A stretch of 64,000 nt of DNA from the NCBI GenBank assembly GCA_958496175.1, contig OY292278.1:11656001-11720000 (forward strand), read 5' to 3'. Each line of letters opens with the position of its first letter. Position 1 is the first letter of the stretch. The notes under the pieces were generated by a model, which was given only the letters and a program-made list of their open reading frames with translations, had not been told where the DNA came from and searched no databases. This stretch comes from Sisyra terminalis (lineage: Eukaryota; Arthropoda; Insecta; Neuroptera; Sisyridae). Below, piece after piece: positions 24,160 through 35,519 of the stretch. The position numbers and the translations under genes were made by a program.

Positions 24160-25499
24160 TGAGTCATAAAACTCAAGTTTAGCATGTAAAAGACCCATAA
24201 GAACTGATATCTTTGTAGAAAAAAAATCTTCCACATTAATTTCTAGAGTTGTATTCAACAATGCCTTTTTCATAGAAGTGATAACCAAAACACAAAGAAA
24301 TTCTCCGCCCCTGACAATCTTCTTTCCAACCTCATAGATTTCACGTCTATTATTTTTTCGATTCGATTCGACACATAAATGACAAATGGTAAATCTAGCA
24401 TATGAGGATTTTTTCGTTGTTCGAACCCTCCATTCACGAAAATAGAAATTTCAACGACATTTACGTGAAACATTCGAGGCTTCAAGGTGAAAAGTTTATT
24501 ATTAAATCTCAATCGATAAAAGGGATGTTTTCATTTACAATATTTTCAATTTGTTTCGATTCAACGCCAGCAAAAAAAAATTTACTTCAACCCGACAAGA
24601 GCTATGTGAAATTGTCGCTGGAAAATGTGTCATTTGGATTGCACCTAGCACCAATAAAGCCAACCCCCATCGTCCCTTATTAAATTTTGGAGGAACATGA
24701 AAGACATTCTGACCCTTTTTCGACGAAGAAAATTTATTAAAAGACACGAAAAGTAAGGGTTTATCTCAAAACGACAACACAAATGTATTCCTCTCGATTA
24801 GGGGGAAAATGTGACAAGAAACAGACATTACCTATATATGTTTTCTAAAAAAAGAAGAAAAAAAACGGAAATGATTAAAGTTTTTACTGGTTTCCTTTTT
24901 GTTGCTAAAAGCCAATTTTTCATTGTCATAAATAGTTTAGTTTGAATTTCCCGCTCAAACATTGACTGGCCTGTCAAAATTTGTGCTCTCTCGTGCATAA
25001 AGTGATAAGATGGAAGTTGAACTTTCACATTTGGGTTCGTTTTAACGATCAGCTTTGTTTAATCTGACGTTTTTGAACAAATAAAATGGGGAAAAAAATT
25101 TATTATAAATGGCATTTTAAAAAGTTTATATTTGAATGAGGCTCGAAAAAATTCCGTAGGATATTTAAAGATCTAATATTTTATTTTTTCTTCATGCTAA
25201 CCAAACTTAAAAGGCTTATCCTTTCATAACTTATATTCATCAATTTAAAATTATAATTTCGTTTAATATAAAATATTTGTATATATATTTGTGTTATTTT
25301 GCAATTTTTCCCATGAGAATAACCGAATCTGTTAAACGTATGGACGGAAAGACAGAGCACCTTAATTAGGCTTTTGAAAAAAAAATCATTGATTTTTTTT
25401 AAATATTTAAAAACTTAACTATAATGTGGATACTGTGGAGTCATTTACGAATGGTAAATCCATCGTAAATATTAAGTATAGGACTAAACTAAAAAAATG
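24160..25499. other. Unassigned; higher-complexity island at about 24.2-25.05 kb
   Basis: No gene recognised. Overlapping frames on both strands (24,270-24,747) lack family motifs. The island has more CpG and fewer homopolymers than its flanks. Confidence 0.4.
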
Positions 25500-25948
25500 G
25501 TATGTAAACAATATATAGGATATATTGCGATCCAATTTATGTAGTATTATTTGATATAATAATATATAAAAATCATATCATAAACATACATTTGAACAGA
25601 AGTTCAAACAAAAATATTCGTGACATATTGCCCAGATACGTATTTCGATTGCCAAGCAATCTTCCTCAGTGGTCATCAAGTAGTTTGGATCACTCCGTAA
25701 CTGCTTTGTGATGATTCACAAAATAATCACGGATTTTTTTTATTAAAAGGTATTTTTTTTAAATTATAGACCAAAAAATAACTAACTTAATAGAACAATC
25801 GAAAAACGTATCTGGGCAATACGTCACGAATTATTTTTGTTTGAACTTCTGTTCAAATTTATGTTTATGGTATGATTTTTATATATTATTGTATTAAATT
25901 ATACTACATAAATTGGATCGCAATATATCCTATATATTGTATACACAG
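25500..25948. repeat. Palindromic element, family D, with hammerhead-like core
   Basis: The arms at about 25,502-25,640 and 25,806-25,947 are inverted copies of each other. Just inside the left arm, the - strand from 25,669 to 25,643 reads CTGAGGA, a hairpin (GATTGC, TTG, GCAATC), then GAAA. Diverged relatives of this core and its right flank (CAGTGGTCATCAA, then TTGGATCGCTCCGTAAC) lie at 46,185-46,330 and 47,760-47,900. No coding sequence is seen. Confidence 0.65.
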
Positions 25949-26399
25949 TATAACTGTTCAAAGTCAGCGAAAAATCTTATTTTGATTATACAAAAAAATG
26001 GTATTAATAATATGGGTGTAAAATTAAAAACTTTTTATAATTTCATATCGCTGTGAACGGTAAGTCCTCAATATACATACATAGTTCTACATACCAAATT
26101 CGAGCTATTTATATAATCGTTATGATAAATACTAGTTATATTCTGGTTCATATAATATAGTATACCAAAGTACTCCAGAAAAATTTTAAAATGAGTACGT
26201 AAAATCAGAACTAATTTAAAATCATTGGATTTTCAGAATTTTTCTTTCAGAAAAATGGTTGTTCAGATAATTGGTTGTCGAAAAATGGTTAAAAATGGGT
26301 CATAATAAAAGCGTAATCCAAAATATAACATTACACAAACGAAAATATTGATTACACCTCACCCTTTTACACTCTACCCCAATAGTTGAATCTATAACA
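25949..26399. other. AT-rich stretch, no gene seen
   Basis: No frame or repeat recognised. Confidence 0.4.
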
Positions 26400-27840
26400 G
26401 ATATTCAATTCACCAGATATGCCCTGGAGTATTCATAGATATTCAACAATCATTTGATAAAGTCTGGCACAAAAGCTTATTGTATAAAATTGAAGAAACT
26501 TTACTCCAATCAAATCTTTTTCTTATTAAAATCTTTCCTCCAAAATAGATTCTTCCAGGTAAAATTTAAGGCCAGTAGATCCGAAATACTTCCCTTAAAA
26601 TCTACAGTTCTTCAAAGGAATATTTTAGGACAATTTTATATCTCTTGTTTACATAACACCTATCAGAAGATACATTAATCGCTACTTTTACAGATGAAAT
26701 TGCAATTTTTGCCATAGACGAAATCCCAAATGAAGTGACCTATAAACTTTAGTTCAACTAAATCCACTTAGAAAAATAGTTTCTAGAATAGAAAATGAAT
26801 GGAAATCCTCTAAAAATCAACCCAAATTACTTTCACCACAAAAGAAAATAGCTGGAATTGAAATTAATAACTTCTCTGTATAATATTTGGGTACTCTTCA
26901 ACGGAATGTTTAAAAACCATTTTATATATCTTGTTTACATGAGACCTATCCGTAACAGAAGATACATTAATCGCTACCTTTACAGATAAAATTGCAATTT
27001 TTGCCATAGACGAAATCCCAAATGAAGTGGTCTATAAACTTTAGGCCAACTAAATTCACTTAGAAAAATGGCTTCAAGACTAGAAAATGAATGACAATCC
27101 TCAAAAATCAACCCAAATTTCTTTCCCCACAACAACAAAAAAACGGCACCCGGAAATCAAATTAATAAAATTCCTGTTCTACAAAAGGATAACTTAAATA
27201 TTTAGGTATCACATTGGACAAAAAACGTACATGAAAATCCAACATTGTAGCCAAAAAAATACAAATAGATGCCAAAATATAGTGGCTTCTAAGAAGAGGA
27301 TCTGGTCTTTCAATAGAAAACAAATAGAAGTTGTACAAAACAATCATAAAATCAATTTGAAATTATGGGGGGACATATGGGCTGGAACTTTGAGGACGCG
27401 CTAAAGTATAAAATGCTAACAAAGATTCAAAAATCACTATCGAAAATCTTACGATCCTTAGCTATGACACTTTCGTATGTAAATGTGCCTTTTATAAAAG
27501 ACGTAATCAAGAAACAAAGATGATCACGAAAATAAACTAATTGAGGATCTATTTTAACAACCATTGATACAAAGACGATTAAAAAGAACAAATTCAAATT
27601 AATAACATCCCTGTTCTACAAAAGAATATTTGGGTATCACATTGGCCAAAAAACTTACATGAAAATCCTACATTATAGCCAAAAAAATACAAATAGATGC
27701 CAAAATTCTGGTAAAGGTCAAGATCTGGTATTTCAAAAGAAAACAAATTAAAGTTATGCTAAAGAATAAGAAAGCCAATTTGGGCTTTCACATATGGGCT
27801 GAAACTTTGGGGATGTGCTAAAGCATCAAATAGCAATATC
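26400..27840 (+). pseudogene. Jockey-clade non-LTR RT, rearranged remnants
   Basis: At about 26,415-26,530 the + strand reads CPGVFIDIQQSFDKVWHKSL, matching the RT palm block with the first catalytic Asp. A DTLIATFTDKIAIFA block (equivalent to the F-A-D-D motif, with the second D replaced) occurs at about 26,670 and again at about 26,960. A YLGITLDKKRTWKS block follows at about 27,195 and recurs in shortened form near 27,630. The order fits jockey-type RT plus thumb, but blocks are duplicated and frames are broken by stops and shifts. No endonuclease is present. It is non-functional. Confidence 0.75.
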
Positions 27841-29450
27841 TTTAAGCGTGGATCACCGTCAGAACGTAAAAAAAAATACTTTTTTAAAACTGCTGCCATT
27901 TTTTTAGAGATATTAAAAACGGTCTTCGGCATGTAAAATTTGAAGTTTTGAACTATTTTTTTTATTTGCCCCGATATGTCCCCCCCCCCCTCTCCCTTTT
28001 ACAGCACTTTGAAAAAGGGTCCTCAAAAATGAGGAGGCAAACGGGAGACAAGTTTTCTCGGAAACCAGAAGTCGGATCATGATTTTCCAAAGAATGTAGG
28101 TTTTGGTAATGCGTCTTCTTGGTACTGAACCTCGAAAATCCGAAAGAAGTTGAAAATTCACAAAATGTGGATATTCTTTGTTGGATATTCTAAGCGCATT
28201 GTCAAATTAAGAATAAATATTTAACAAAAATGAATCAATTCAAAACTTTTTTCAATCTTACGTTATACGTACGATTTACGTTATTCCATAGCATTTTTTG
28301 AATCTCATATTGTAGCAATTTCATTTTAATTTCATTGGCAAAATATTTCAAACATTTAAAATAAACACATGCTTATAAAGATTAATTTTTCATAAAATAT
28401 TTATTTATGCAAAAGATATTTTCAATATTCCATCGCTTTTGCCTTCGTCATCATTTCCCTTGTTGTTTTTTTTTTTTTTTTGTGTATATTTGCAACGTCA
28501 GAAATGAATAATGTTTGATAAAAGACTTTTTTGTTTCTTTCGTGTGCTTCTTCTCTGGAGAAAAGTGAAAAACGTTCGTTCGCTACTAAAAATTACATTG
28601 AGTGAAAAGAAGAGAAAAGCACAATCGTAGTAAGTAAGTTTGCATTAAAGAAAAATATTTCACTCTCTCGATAAAGTACGAAAAGAGAAATGTTAAGATT
28701 ACAAAAAACCCACACATATCCACATTGGCAGAAGGAATACCTATAGATATATACACACACACAAATAAACTAATGCTTGTTTGATAAAAAGAGGAAAAGA
28801 AAAAAGGAAAAACTTTACACATTAGAACACGAAAAAACTTTTACTTTCTATATCGCCAGCTACGAAAGTTCTGATAAAATTTTAATTTTTTCTCGTTTTT
28901 AAATTTCATATAACGATAGATGGAGGACAGAGATGTGTGGGTCCCAACAATGAGTGCGTCAACAAACACTGTCATCAAAATGTAATTCGAATTTCTCCAA
29001 CCCCAACACCAACTTTAACACTAACCAAACGTAATTTTCTACCATCCCCATTGCGTTGATCGACCACCGATAGAACCACACTCCGATAACATTCTTGTTA
29101 TTTTCGTTTGTATAATACTACGTGGAGGATAGTCACATAATGTAAACTGTGTATATATTCAAATCGTGTGATTGTGCTTTTCGCAAACCAAACGCCTTTT
29201 CCTTGTCGCCCCTGCCGATAAACTCGAAATATATGACAATTACGAGGCCCCATTTTCATACCTTGAACGTTATAATAACCATCTTCATATTATATGGATA
29301 TTTGACAAGATTTGAATTCTTAATTGCGATTATCGCACAAGTAACAATTTAATTTCAATTACTAACAATTAAGCTTGAACAACTTAGAAGAGAGTTTTCT
29401 AACGATTTTCTTGTTTTAGTCATTAACATTTAGTTAAAAAAGATTTGAAT
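27841..29450. other. Unassigned; higher-complexity island at about 28.4-29.35 kb
   Basis: No gene recognised. A poly(C) run near 27,979 and a poly(T) run near 28,468 are simple repeats. The island after 28,430 contains CpG-rich, non-repetitive DNA and chance frames on both strands (28,586-28,822, -; 29,149-29,352, +). Confidence 0.4.
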
Positions 29451-29454
29451 ATCC

Positions 29455-29620
29455 TTACTATTTTTAAAAATTGATAAATATTTTATTTATTTCCGAGTCA
29501 CAATTAATAAATTAATGAATAATAAATATATATCCTATGATTCAATTTCTTCTTTATAACGACATGTTTCAACAGTTTTTAGCTGTCATCATCAGGTAAT
29601 GATTATTTTGTCAGTTGTAA
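29455..29620 (-). repeat. Penelope-type terminal repeat, family A, with hammerhead-like core
   Basis: On the - strand 29,595 to 29,567 reads CTGATGA, a hairpin region in which ACAG can pair with CTGT, then GAAAC. It directly follows, in the same orientation, the C-terminal part of a Penelope-like protein, as expected for a terminal repeat downstream of the coding region. Confidence 0.7.
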
Positions 29621-29800
29621 ACTAATTTCGAATAGGATGTTTGTTTTATATACTTTGTGGGCTTTGTATATTTCATATTCTTCTAGAATGTTCATATGTG
29701 ATCCTTTCTTACAAATATGTAATGGCATAAAATTTTTTTCGAAATTTAAGCTTTGATAATTTTCGTCATAAAGGTATTTTGTAAAATTTGTTGTTGTAGG
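29603..29800 (-). pseudogene. Penelope-like element protein, C-terminal fragment
   Basis: The - strand encodes LHICKKGSHMNILEEYEIYK, the conserved H-I-C-x-K-G ... L-E-x-x-E-I-Y-K segment that ends Penelope-like RT proteins. The frame stays open to a natural-looking stop at 29,603. Upstream (above about 29,800) the frame continues but is joined to unrelated sequence from an opposite-strand RT fragment. The fragment alone cannot be functional. The family call rests on this motif plus the adjoining hammerhead-bearing repeat. Confidence 0.7.
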
Positions 29801-29872
29801 AGAGATTATACTGGAACTCACTTTAGAGGAGTAAAATAGTGGAATTAAAATTGGTGGAAAACGATTTTCCAA

Positions 29873-29990
29873 CCTTCGATTCGTAGACGATACAATCATA
29901 AATGCGAACAGTGAAAAAGAATTATTGAACTTCATTCAAAGACTTCAAATCATAAGTCAAAATTTCGCTTTAAAAACAATAATACCAATG
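29873..29990 (+). pseudogene. Penelope-like RT fragment with catalytic VDD block
   Basis: The + strand encodes RFVDDTIINANSEKELLNF, corresponding to the Y/F-V-D-D catalytic block and following helix of Penelope-like reverse transcriptase. It lies head to head with the - strand C-terminal fragment at 29,603-29,800. The piece is about 35 codons long. Confidence 0.65.
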
Positions 29991-30539
29991 ATCATTGATC
30001 ATTGATCGCGATAATTATCAAAATTAGAATAAGAAAATAAGTTGCCAAAATATCATAAGAAAAATTTTTTATGGTTCCCAGTTGACGGATCTTTATTAAG
30101 ACCGAAGGTCTTAATTGTGCGAAGAAAAATAACCCTTACAAAATCAACTATCCTTATCCTCAAAAATAAATTTTAAATTGAAAAATATTAATTCCGGATT
30201 ATAATTAAGAGTCGTAATGGAAAACTATTTAAATAACAATAATTTTCTTTGCGATATGAGTTGTAAATCGAAAGAAATATCGTTCCAAATGTTCTGTACT
30301 CAAAGTCACTTTAAACGAGAAATATTAAGCCTACTTTGTACAAATCAAGGCACTGTAGTTATGGCGCAGGATGCATGGGCCAATCATAACACACCGTACA
30401 AAACTCAATCTTTAATTCGACCAATCAGTGAATATGTTACTAAAACTTTATAGATTTCAACCAATGACTTGATTCTTGGATGTATGTTGCTTATAACTTG
30501 TTACGAAAGATCTACCAGGATCAGGAATCACATTTAATT
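29991..30539. other. Unassigned stretch between Penelope-like fragments
   Basis: A 78-codon frame at 30,217-30,453 (+) has no recognised motif; it may be decayed element sequence. A short palindrome, TTAAGACCGAAGGTCTTAA, lies at about 30,096. Confidence 0.35.
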
Positions 30540-30800
30540 TTAATTATTTATTTATTAATGAATAATAATATATGTCCTGTGACTAAATTTCTTTTTTATT
30601 ATGTGTTTCAGCAGTTCTTGGCTGTCATCATCAGATAATGATTATTTTTTATTTTTTTTTATTTATTAGTTATATAAAATAATCATTACCTGATGACAGC
30701 CAAGAACTGTTGAAACACGTAGTAATAAAGAAATTGAGGCAAAAGGCATATATTACTATTCATTAATTTATAATTGTGACTCGGAAATAAATAAAATATT
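30540..30800. repeat. Inverted pair of family A terminal repeats
   Basis: A - strand copy (core 30,634 to 30,606) and a + strand copy (core 30,690-30,715) face each other across about 55 bp of A/T-rich sequence. Both read CTGATGA, hairpin, GAAAC or TGAAAC. The left copy has TTTC (GAAA) intact and CTGATGA intact. Such inverted pairs could form one long hairpin. Confidence 0.65.
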
Positions 30801-30829
30801 TATCAATGTTAAATTTAATTTTATCTCTT

Positions 30830-31440
30830 CCATTTTTTTTTCGTTGTAATTTGGTTGTTCTCCAATTGTTTAAGAAATTTCATCATATTGTTGTTTGTTG
30901 AAAATGTGATATTGAAGTTATTTTTCTTTAGGAACTTGGCGATTGTAAAACTTAATATATTATTGAATTTTGATTTTATATATTTTTTGTTTTCTTTTGG
31001 TGGAGTTGGAACTTGGAAGAATGGATTTTTTAGTAAATTTCTATATTATTTTGTCTACGATTGGGCTGTTGTATATGTTAGTAATGGCTATATGTTTAAT
31101 TATTTTAATTTTTTTTACGAACTTGGGTGATAAGAGAAAACTTGTTTGCTCTGTACACTAGACCGTTGCAAGCTGCCATTTTTTGGTTTCTTGGGTGAAA
31201 TTATGTTTAATGAATGGTTGTGTTCGTTGTTGTTGGTTTTCAATATATATTGTATGACAACTTTCCATTTTCACTGGTAATTGTTGTGTCTAAAAAGTTA
31301 ATTGTTCCATTTAGTTCGTGTTCTGAAGTGAATTTTATTTTTTGGGTTATTTTGTTCAGATCGGATACCATATTGTCAATCTATCGGGTAGTTCCATTAA
31401 ATAATATAAATGGATCATCTACATATTTTCCATAACATAT
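30830..31440 (-). pseudogene. Penelope-like RT, C-terminal half
   Basis: Reading the - strand from 31,436, the motifs come in order: YGKYVDDPF (catalytic V-D-D block), a HELNGTINFLDTTIT block, then a KPTTTNTTIH block, all conserved in Penelope-like RTs. Farther down, at about 30,900-30,850, there is an IAKFLKKNNFNI segment typical of the region after the RT. At least four stops interrupt the reading. A family A terminal repeat lies immediately beyond the fragment at 30,665-30,800. Confidence 0.75.
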
Positions 31441-31524
31441 TTTTTTTTGTAGGTATTGTTCATAATAGTTCATAGATTATAAAATTCAGATCTCAACTTT
31501 TTTTTTTAACTAAGATGACAATTC

Positions 31525-31576
31525 AGGTTTTTTACGATCAGATTTTTTAGTTAATATTTTTATTATTCAATTAGTA
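31525..31576 (+). repeat. Partial family B Penelope-type terminal repeat
   Basis: It matches the outer part of the repeat at 32,055-32,110 (CAATTCAGGTTTTTTA start), but stops just before the hammerhead-like core and joins directly to RT coding sequence at 31,578. Confidence 0.6.
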
Positions 31577-31577
31577 A

Positions 31578-32050
31578 CCCAAAATCCATAAAATAAATAT
31601 GCTAATTCGACTGGTAGTGGATTACAAACTTGCTCCTGGATATTGGTTCGCCAAAAAATTAGTTCAAACCATCAAATAAGGCATCTTATGGAACGAAAAT
31701 TATTCATTAAAAAGCACATATGAATTTATGAATAATTATTAAAACCTAAAACTATTAGTGAAAATTAAAATGGCATCACTTGACATTGTCAACTAATACA
31801 CAAATGTCCCTGTTGAAGAAACAATCAAAATTGTGGAATATAATCTTATGACATTAAAAATATATAACTATATGGTAATCAACGACATAATGAACATGTA
31901 AACCACCATCTTCCATCAAAACTATTTCATTTTTAATCAAAAATTGTATCACCAAAAGGAAGGCATGACCATGGGTTCCCCTTTATCAGGACTACTAGCC
32001 GACATTTACATGAATCACTTTGAAAATAAAAATATTATGAGCAATAAGAA
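31578..32050 (+). pseudogene. Penelope-like RT, N-terminal and palm part
   Basis: One frame from 31,578 reads PKIHK, then LVVDYKLAPGYWFAKKL, SLDIVN-YTNVPVEETIKIV and KEGMTMGSPLSGLLADIYMN, the conserved RT blocks of Penelope-like elements in the right order. The YTNVPV block carries one catalytic Asp (SLDIVN). Only four in-frame TAA codons interrupt it, so it is a fairly young relic. It ends abruptly at about 32,050 against a family B terminal repeat, leaving out the V-D-D block. Confidence 0.8.
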
Positions 32051-32054
32051 AACA

Positions 32055-32200
32055 ATTCAGGTTTTTTAAGGTGAGTTTTTTTATTTAATATTTTTATTAT
32101 TCAATTAGCAACGTTTCGTTACTTATCGTAACTTCATCAGGCTTCTTGATTTACAAAAATAGAATATTTTCAATTTAAATTCAATAAATAAATAAATATA
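32055..32200 (-). repeat. Penelope-type terminal repeat, family B, with hammerhead-like core
   Basis: On the - strand 32,140 to 32,114 reads CTGATGA, A, GTTAC-GATAA-GTAAC hairpin, GAAAC, the same as at 18,236-18,262. The right side runs into a palindromic A/T junction (AATAAATATATTTATT near 32,185) and then into inverted RT sequence. Confidence 0.7.
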
Positions 32201-32234
32201 TTTATTGAATTAAAATTGAAAATATTCTATTTTT

Positions 32235-32470
32235 GGCGAACCAATATCCAGGAGCAAGTTTGTAATCCACTACCAGTCGAATTGGCATATTTATTTTATG
32301 GATTTTGGGTAAACCATGAAGTATTGGAGCTTGAGGATTCTTTTTGAAAATTCGATTTCAAAAAGATAGTCGCTTTCATTTATGGTCTTATATAAAGTTT
32401 TGGTGAAATTCGGAGTTGGATCTTCTTTCATGTGAATTATATTATTTTCTTTAATGAATTGTTCCGTTTT
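32235..32470 (-). pseudogene. Penelope-like RT, N-terminal fragment, inverted
   Basis: The - strand from 32,470 encodes NKTEQFIKENNI, a DPTPNF block, an NESDYLFEIE block and, after a frame change, PKIHKINMPIRLVVDYK. These precede and overlap the start of the + strand fragment at 31,578. The two copies are inverted relative to each other and share about 85 bp (31,578-31,655 against 32,235-32,313). Confidence 0.72.
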
Positions 32471-32504
32471 GTTTGTATATTCATCCTTGTTAAATTAATC
32501 CTTG

Positions 32505-32560
32505 CGTGTTAATAAAGAAGAAATTTAGTCATAAGAGATATATTATTAATATTATTAATT
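32505..32560 (+). repeat. Partial family A terminal repeat
   Basis: It contains the GCGTGTTAATAAAGAAGAAAT stretch downstream of the hammerhead core in family A copies; the core itself is missing. Confidence 0.45.
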
Positions 32561-34244
32561 TACTTTTTTTGTTTAATATATTTGTCAGAGGAAGACGCCT
32601 ATGGGAAAATTGAAGTTTCTATGCTATGATGTCATTTTAATCTCGAACCAATAGGAGCTCGTTTTAGGCATATATTTGTAATAGAATATTTCTAAGATTT
32701 TATTAAGTAAAGATAAAAATTAACAGCAACATTAAAGTAGGATATTACTTTTGAAAATTTTTAAAACATCTTAAATTTATTTAAGAACATTTGTAGTAAG
32801 TCTATGGGGAACAAAAATAAACCATTGTAATCAAATGATGCAGGAGTACCGTTAATACCACTGAGACTCTTAAATAAAGTGCAAAAATATCTCTTTCATA
32901 TAATTTTTAACAAAATAACTCAATTGAATTATTTTTTTTAAAATTCAAAGGACAATTAGCAGACGTATCTTTCTAACTGAAATTTCAAGTTTAATAATGA
33001 AAATGACAACTGTTACGAATCGCAAAGTAAAGAATTTATTTCGTTACATTTGTAATGCCGTGTACATGTGAGTTAGGCTTCGCTTTAAGGGTTGAAATGT
33101 TTGATTTGTTACATGAAATTTACGTGATGTAGTGGGTTTACTACGCGAATGTTAAAGACAAAGGACTTGGGGATGAAAATGAGCCGGTTTGTCGATGCAA
33201 TGTTGGCTCATTCGAACGTTTTATGTTGGGGTAGCAGAAACACCTCCCGGTTTTGTCGAAAATAAGACGAAAATTTAACGAATAAACTGGAGAAAAGCAG
33301 GATATGAATCTGTTACGATCGGGAGGGAATCGTAAAAAATACATATTATCTCAAATTGACGATCGTTGAAACAAAAAACGTGTTGTCCCATTCCGTTTTT
33401 CCGTGTTTCTTCTGGACGAAAAAAAAAACATAAAGTAAATACACTCCGTTATCCATAGTGGGGAGTTGCAACTTTTTGGGGTTCTAGTGGAGGCAAGCTT
33501 GGCTCTCAATATGGTTCACATTTTCATTATTTCCTGGCTCGTTTATGCTTTGTTGGTTTTTTCGGTTGTGTTTTTCTTTTAATTTAAGCCCGCTGGTTGT
33601 AAAGTTTGTCGTTTTCGATTTTGTTGCGAGTTTGTAATAAATCGAACTTTGCGATGGTGCCTCGTCGTGGAAAACGAAGTGTGAAAAATCCTCGAGAACA
33701 AAAGTTTTTAACAGAGACAATCTGTATAGTACATATAGTGGATATGTTGGGAGTTATAAGAAATGGGATTTGGTCGGATCCCCAAGTATGAGGATTGGTG
33801 AGACTAAGTTACACGAGTGCAAATCTCTAATCTCTATCCCCTATCGCGTTTCCCTCAATCCAACTTTTCTTGTTTTACATTGACAAATTGTGTTCGATAA
33901 ATATCTATCTATGGTGTGACTCGGGCTTTTTCTTTGCCAGTTGGCGACATCTGCACAAGTGGAAATAATGAGTCGTTGGGATCAGAGTGGGATTTCGCCA
34001 ATGTTTCGTCGCACAGCGGAGCAAAATTTGTTGGGGACTGGGAGACAATGTTTAAAATTTCTTTATTGAAAAAGATGCTTCTCTTTTTTGGCTTGTACAA
34101 CAGCTATTGGTTCGGGTAAATCAATATCAAACTGGACCAAATAAAGAGAAATGAAACATTTTCCTACAACCCTAATTTTATTGATGTATTCGAGAAACAC
34201 ATAAAAATAAAAAATAAAATAAAAATTATCGCTCTTATAATATA
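32561..34244. other. Unassigned; higher-complexity island at about 33.0-34.15 kb
   Basis: No gene recognised. The island is richer in CpG and non-repetitive. At 33,916-34,119 (+) two overlapping frames follow a good splice acceptor-like tract (TTTTTCTTTGCCAG, ending 33,940), but neither shows a known motif. Confidence 0.4.
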
Positions 34245-35300
34245 CTAGTAGTTGCCCGTTGCATTCGCAACTAAAGGTTTTATCTCAATAAAAAGTTTAA
34301 TATGAAATAATCTAGAGTTAATCAACAATCGAAATTTTAAATTTAATAATCAAAGTATTGTTAATATAAAAAAAATTATCTAAAATTATATTAAGAAATA
34401 AAATAAAAGTGTTTTTTTTATATCACTTTAATAACAATATTTTAAATAACGTCATTTCACTAAATAAGAATGAAAGTTTAATACTTATGTAGTACTTATA
34501 CCAAATAGGTGATTTTAAATTTTGGTTCGTTTTTCAACAATCAAACTTTTCAAAATCTATTTTATTTTATGAACCAATGGTTGTGATCTGGAGTAGTTAT
34601 ATCTTCGGCTGAAAAAAATTAAGGTAGCAATTTTTTGCCATATATTTCACTATCAATTCAAATATAAAATCTTCGATACTAACTTTTTTTCAGTATTTAG
34701 AACAATTTGAAAATCAATTATTGTTATTGAAAATAAATAAAATATTCGAATTTACTTCCACGCTTTCCACCTATTTCCAACAATTTTGTATGTACAACGT
34801 CCAAATGTGCGAAATCGAATAGCTTTTTAGTCATGTTAACTAACATAAAGGTCATTCGTTTTTTTCGTTTTACTCTGTATTTTCCAATATAAATGCATAT
34901 TTGTGTCGATGAAATTTGGAAAGTGTTTTTCTTATAAGATGCAGATATATAATAAGAAAGGGTTTTTGAAAATTTCTCCCCTAAAAGAGTGAAAAACGGT
35001 AGCAATGTTTGTAAGGGATAACGTTTAATAAACAATAGAAATTTCAAATTTAATAATCAATCAAAGTCCATTAAAAGTGAAACGTTATTACTGCTTCATA
35101 TAAAACAAAGTTGATTTATTATTAGAAAAAAACTTAGGGTCTGCTTAAAAATTTAAACTCTGATAAGTTGATATATCTGAAAAGGTTAAGTTAAGTTTAT
35201 AAGTGAGTATTATGTTTTTTGGCTTTCACATATTGTAAATCTGAAAATCCGAAATACGTATTCACAAATAAATACATTAGTGAGTGAGTATCCTTACTAA
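34245..35300. mobile_element. Helitron fragments: a - strand 3' end joined to a + strand interior
   Basis: At 34,245 the - strand ends GGGCAACTACTAG before T, a Helitron 3' terminus pointing left. From about 34,290 to 35,300 the + strand follows the interior of the Helitron at 21,756-24,159 (its 22,570-23,530 part). The 5' end and the + strand CTAG end of that family are missing. Two Helitrons of different orientation have been joined or one inserted into the other. Confidence 0.65.
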
Positions 35301-35519
35301 CGTTTTGAAAGCGTAAGTGGGGATAACAGAGCGCATGCGCAACAAGATAGCCAATTTATATATATGATATCCAAATACTGTTGTTTACATTTTGTTTTTA
35401 ATTTTAAGTGCGATGTACCTTGTATAAACCATCCAAGCAGCGTCTGTAGATCCTGATCTAGGATAGAAATTAGTTTACGATATTGTACTTGTTTATTTTA
35501 GTTGGGGAAAAATGGATGG
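35301..35519. other. Short unassigned stretch
   Basis: It may include the 3' untranslated end of the adjacent jockey-type element; no poly(A) tail is distinguishable. Confidence 0.35.

Noticed and set aside
27976..28480. Poly(C) and poly(T) runs as regulatory signals
   Set aside because: They are simple homopolymer runs with no further context.
30217..30453. 78-codon + frame between Penelope-like fragments as a gene
   Set aside because: No motif, no initiation context, and surrounded by dead element pieces.
33916..34119. 67-codon + frame after an acceptor-like tract
   Set aside because: Two frames are open at once and neither has recognisable motifs; no donor or partner exon was found.
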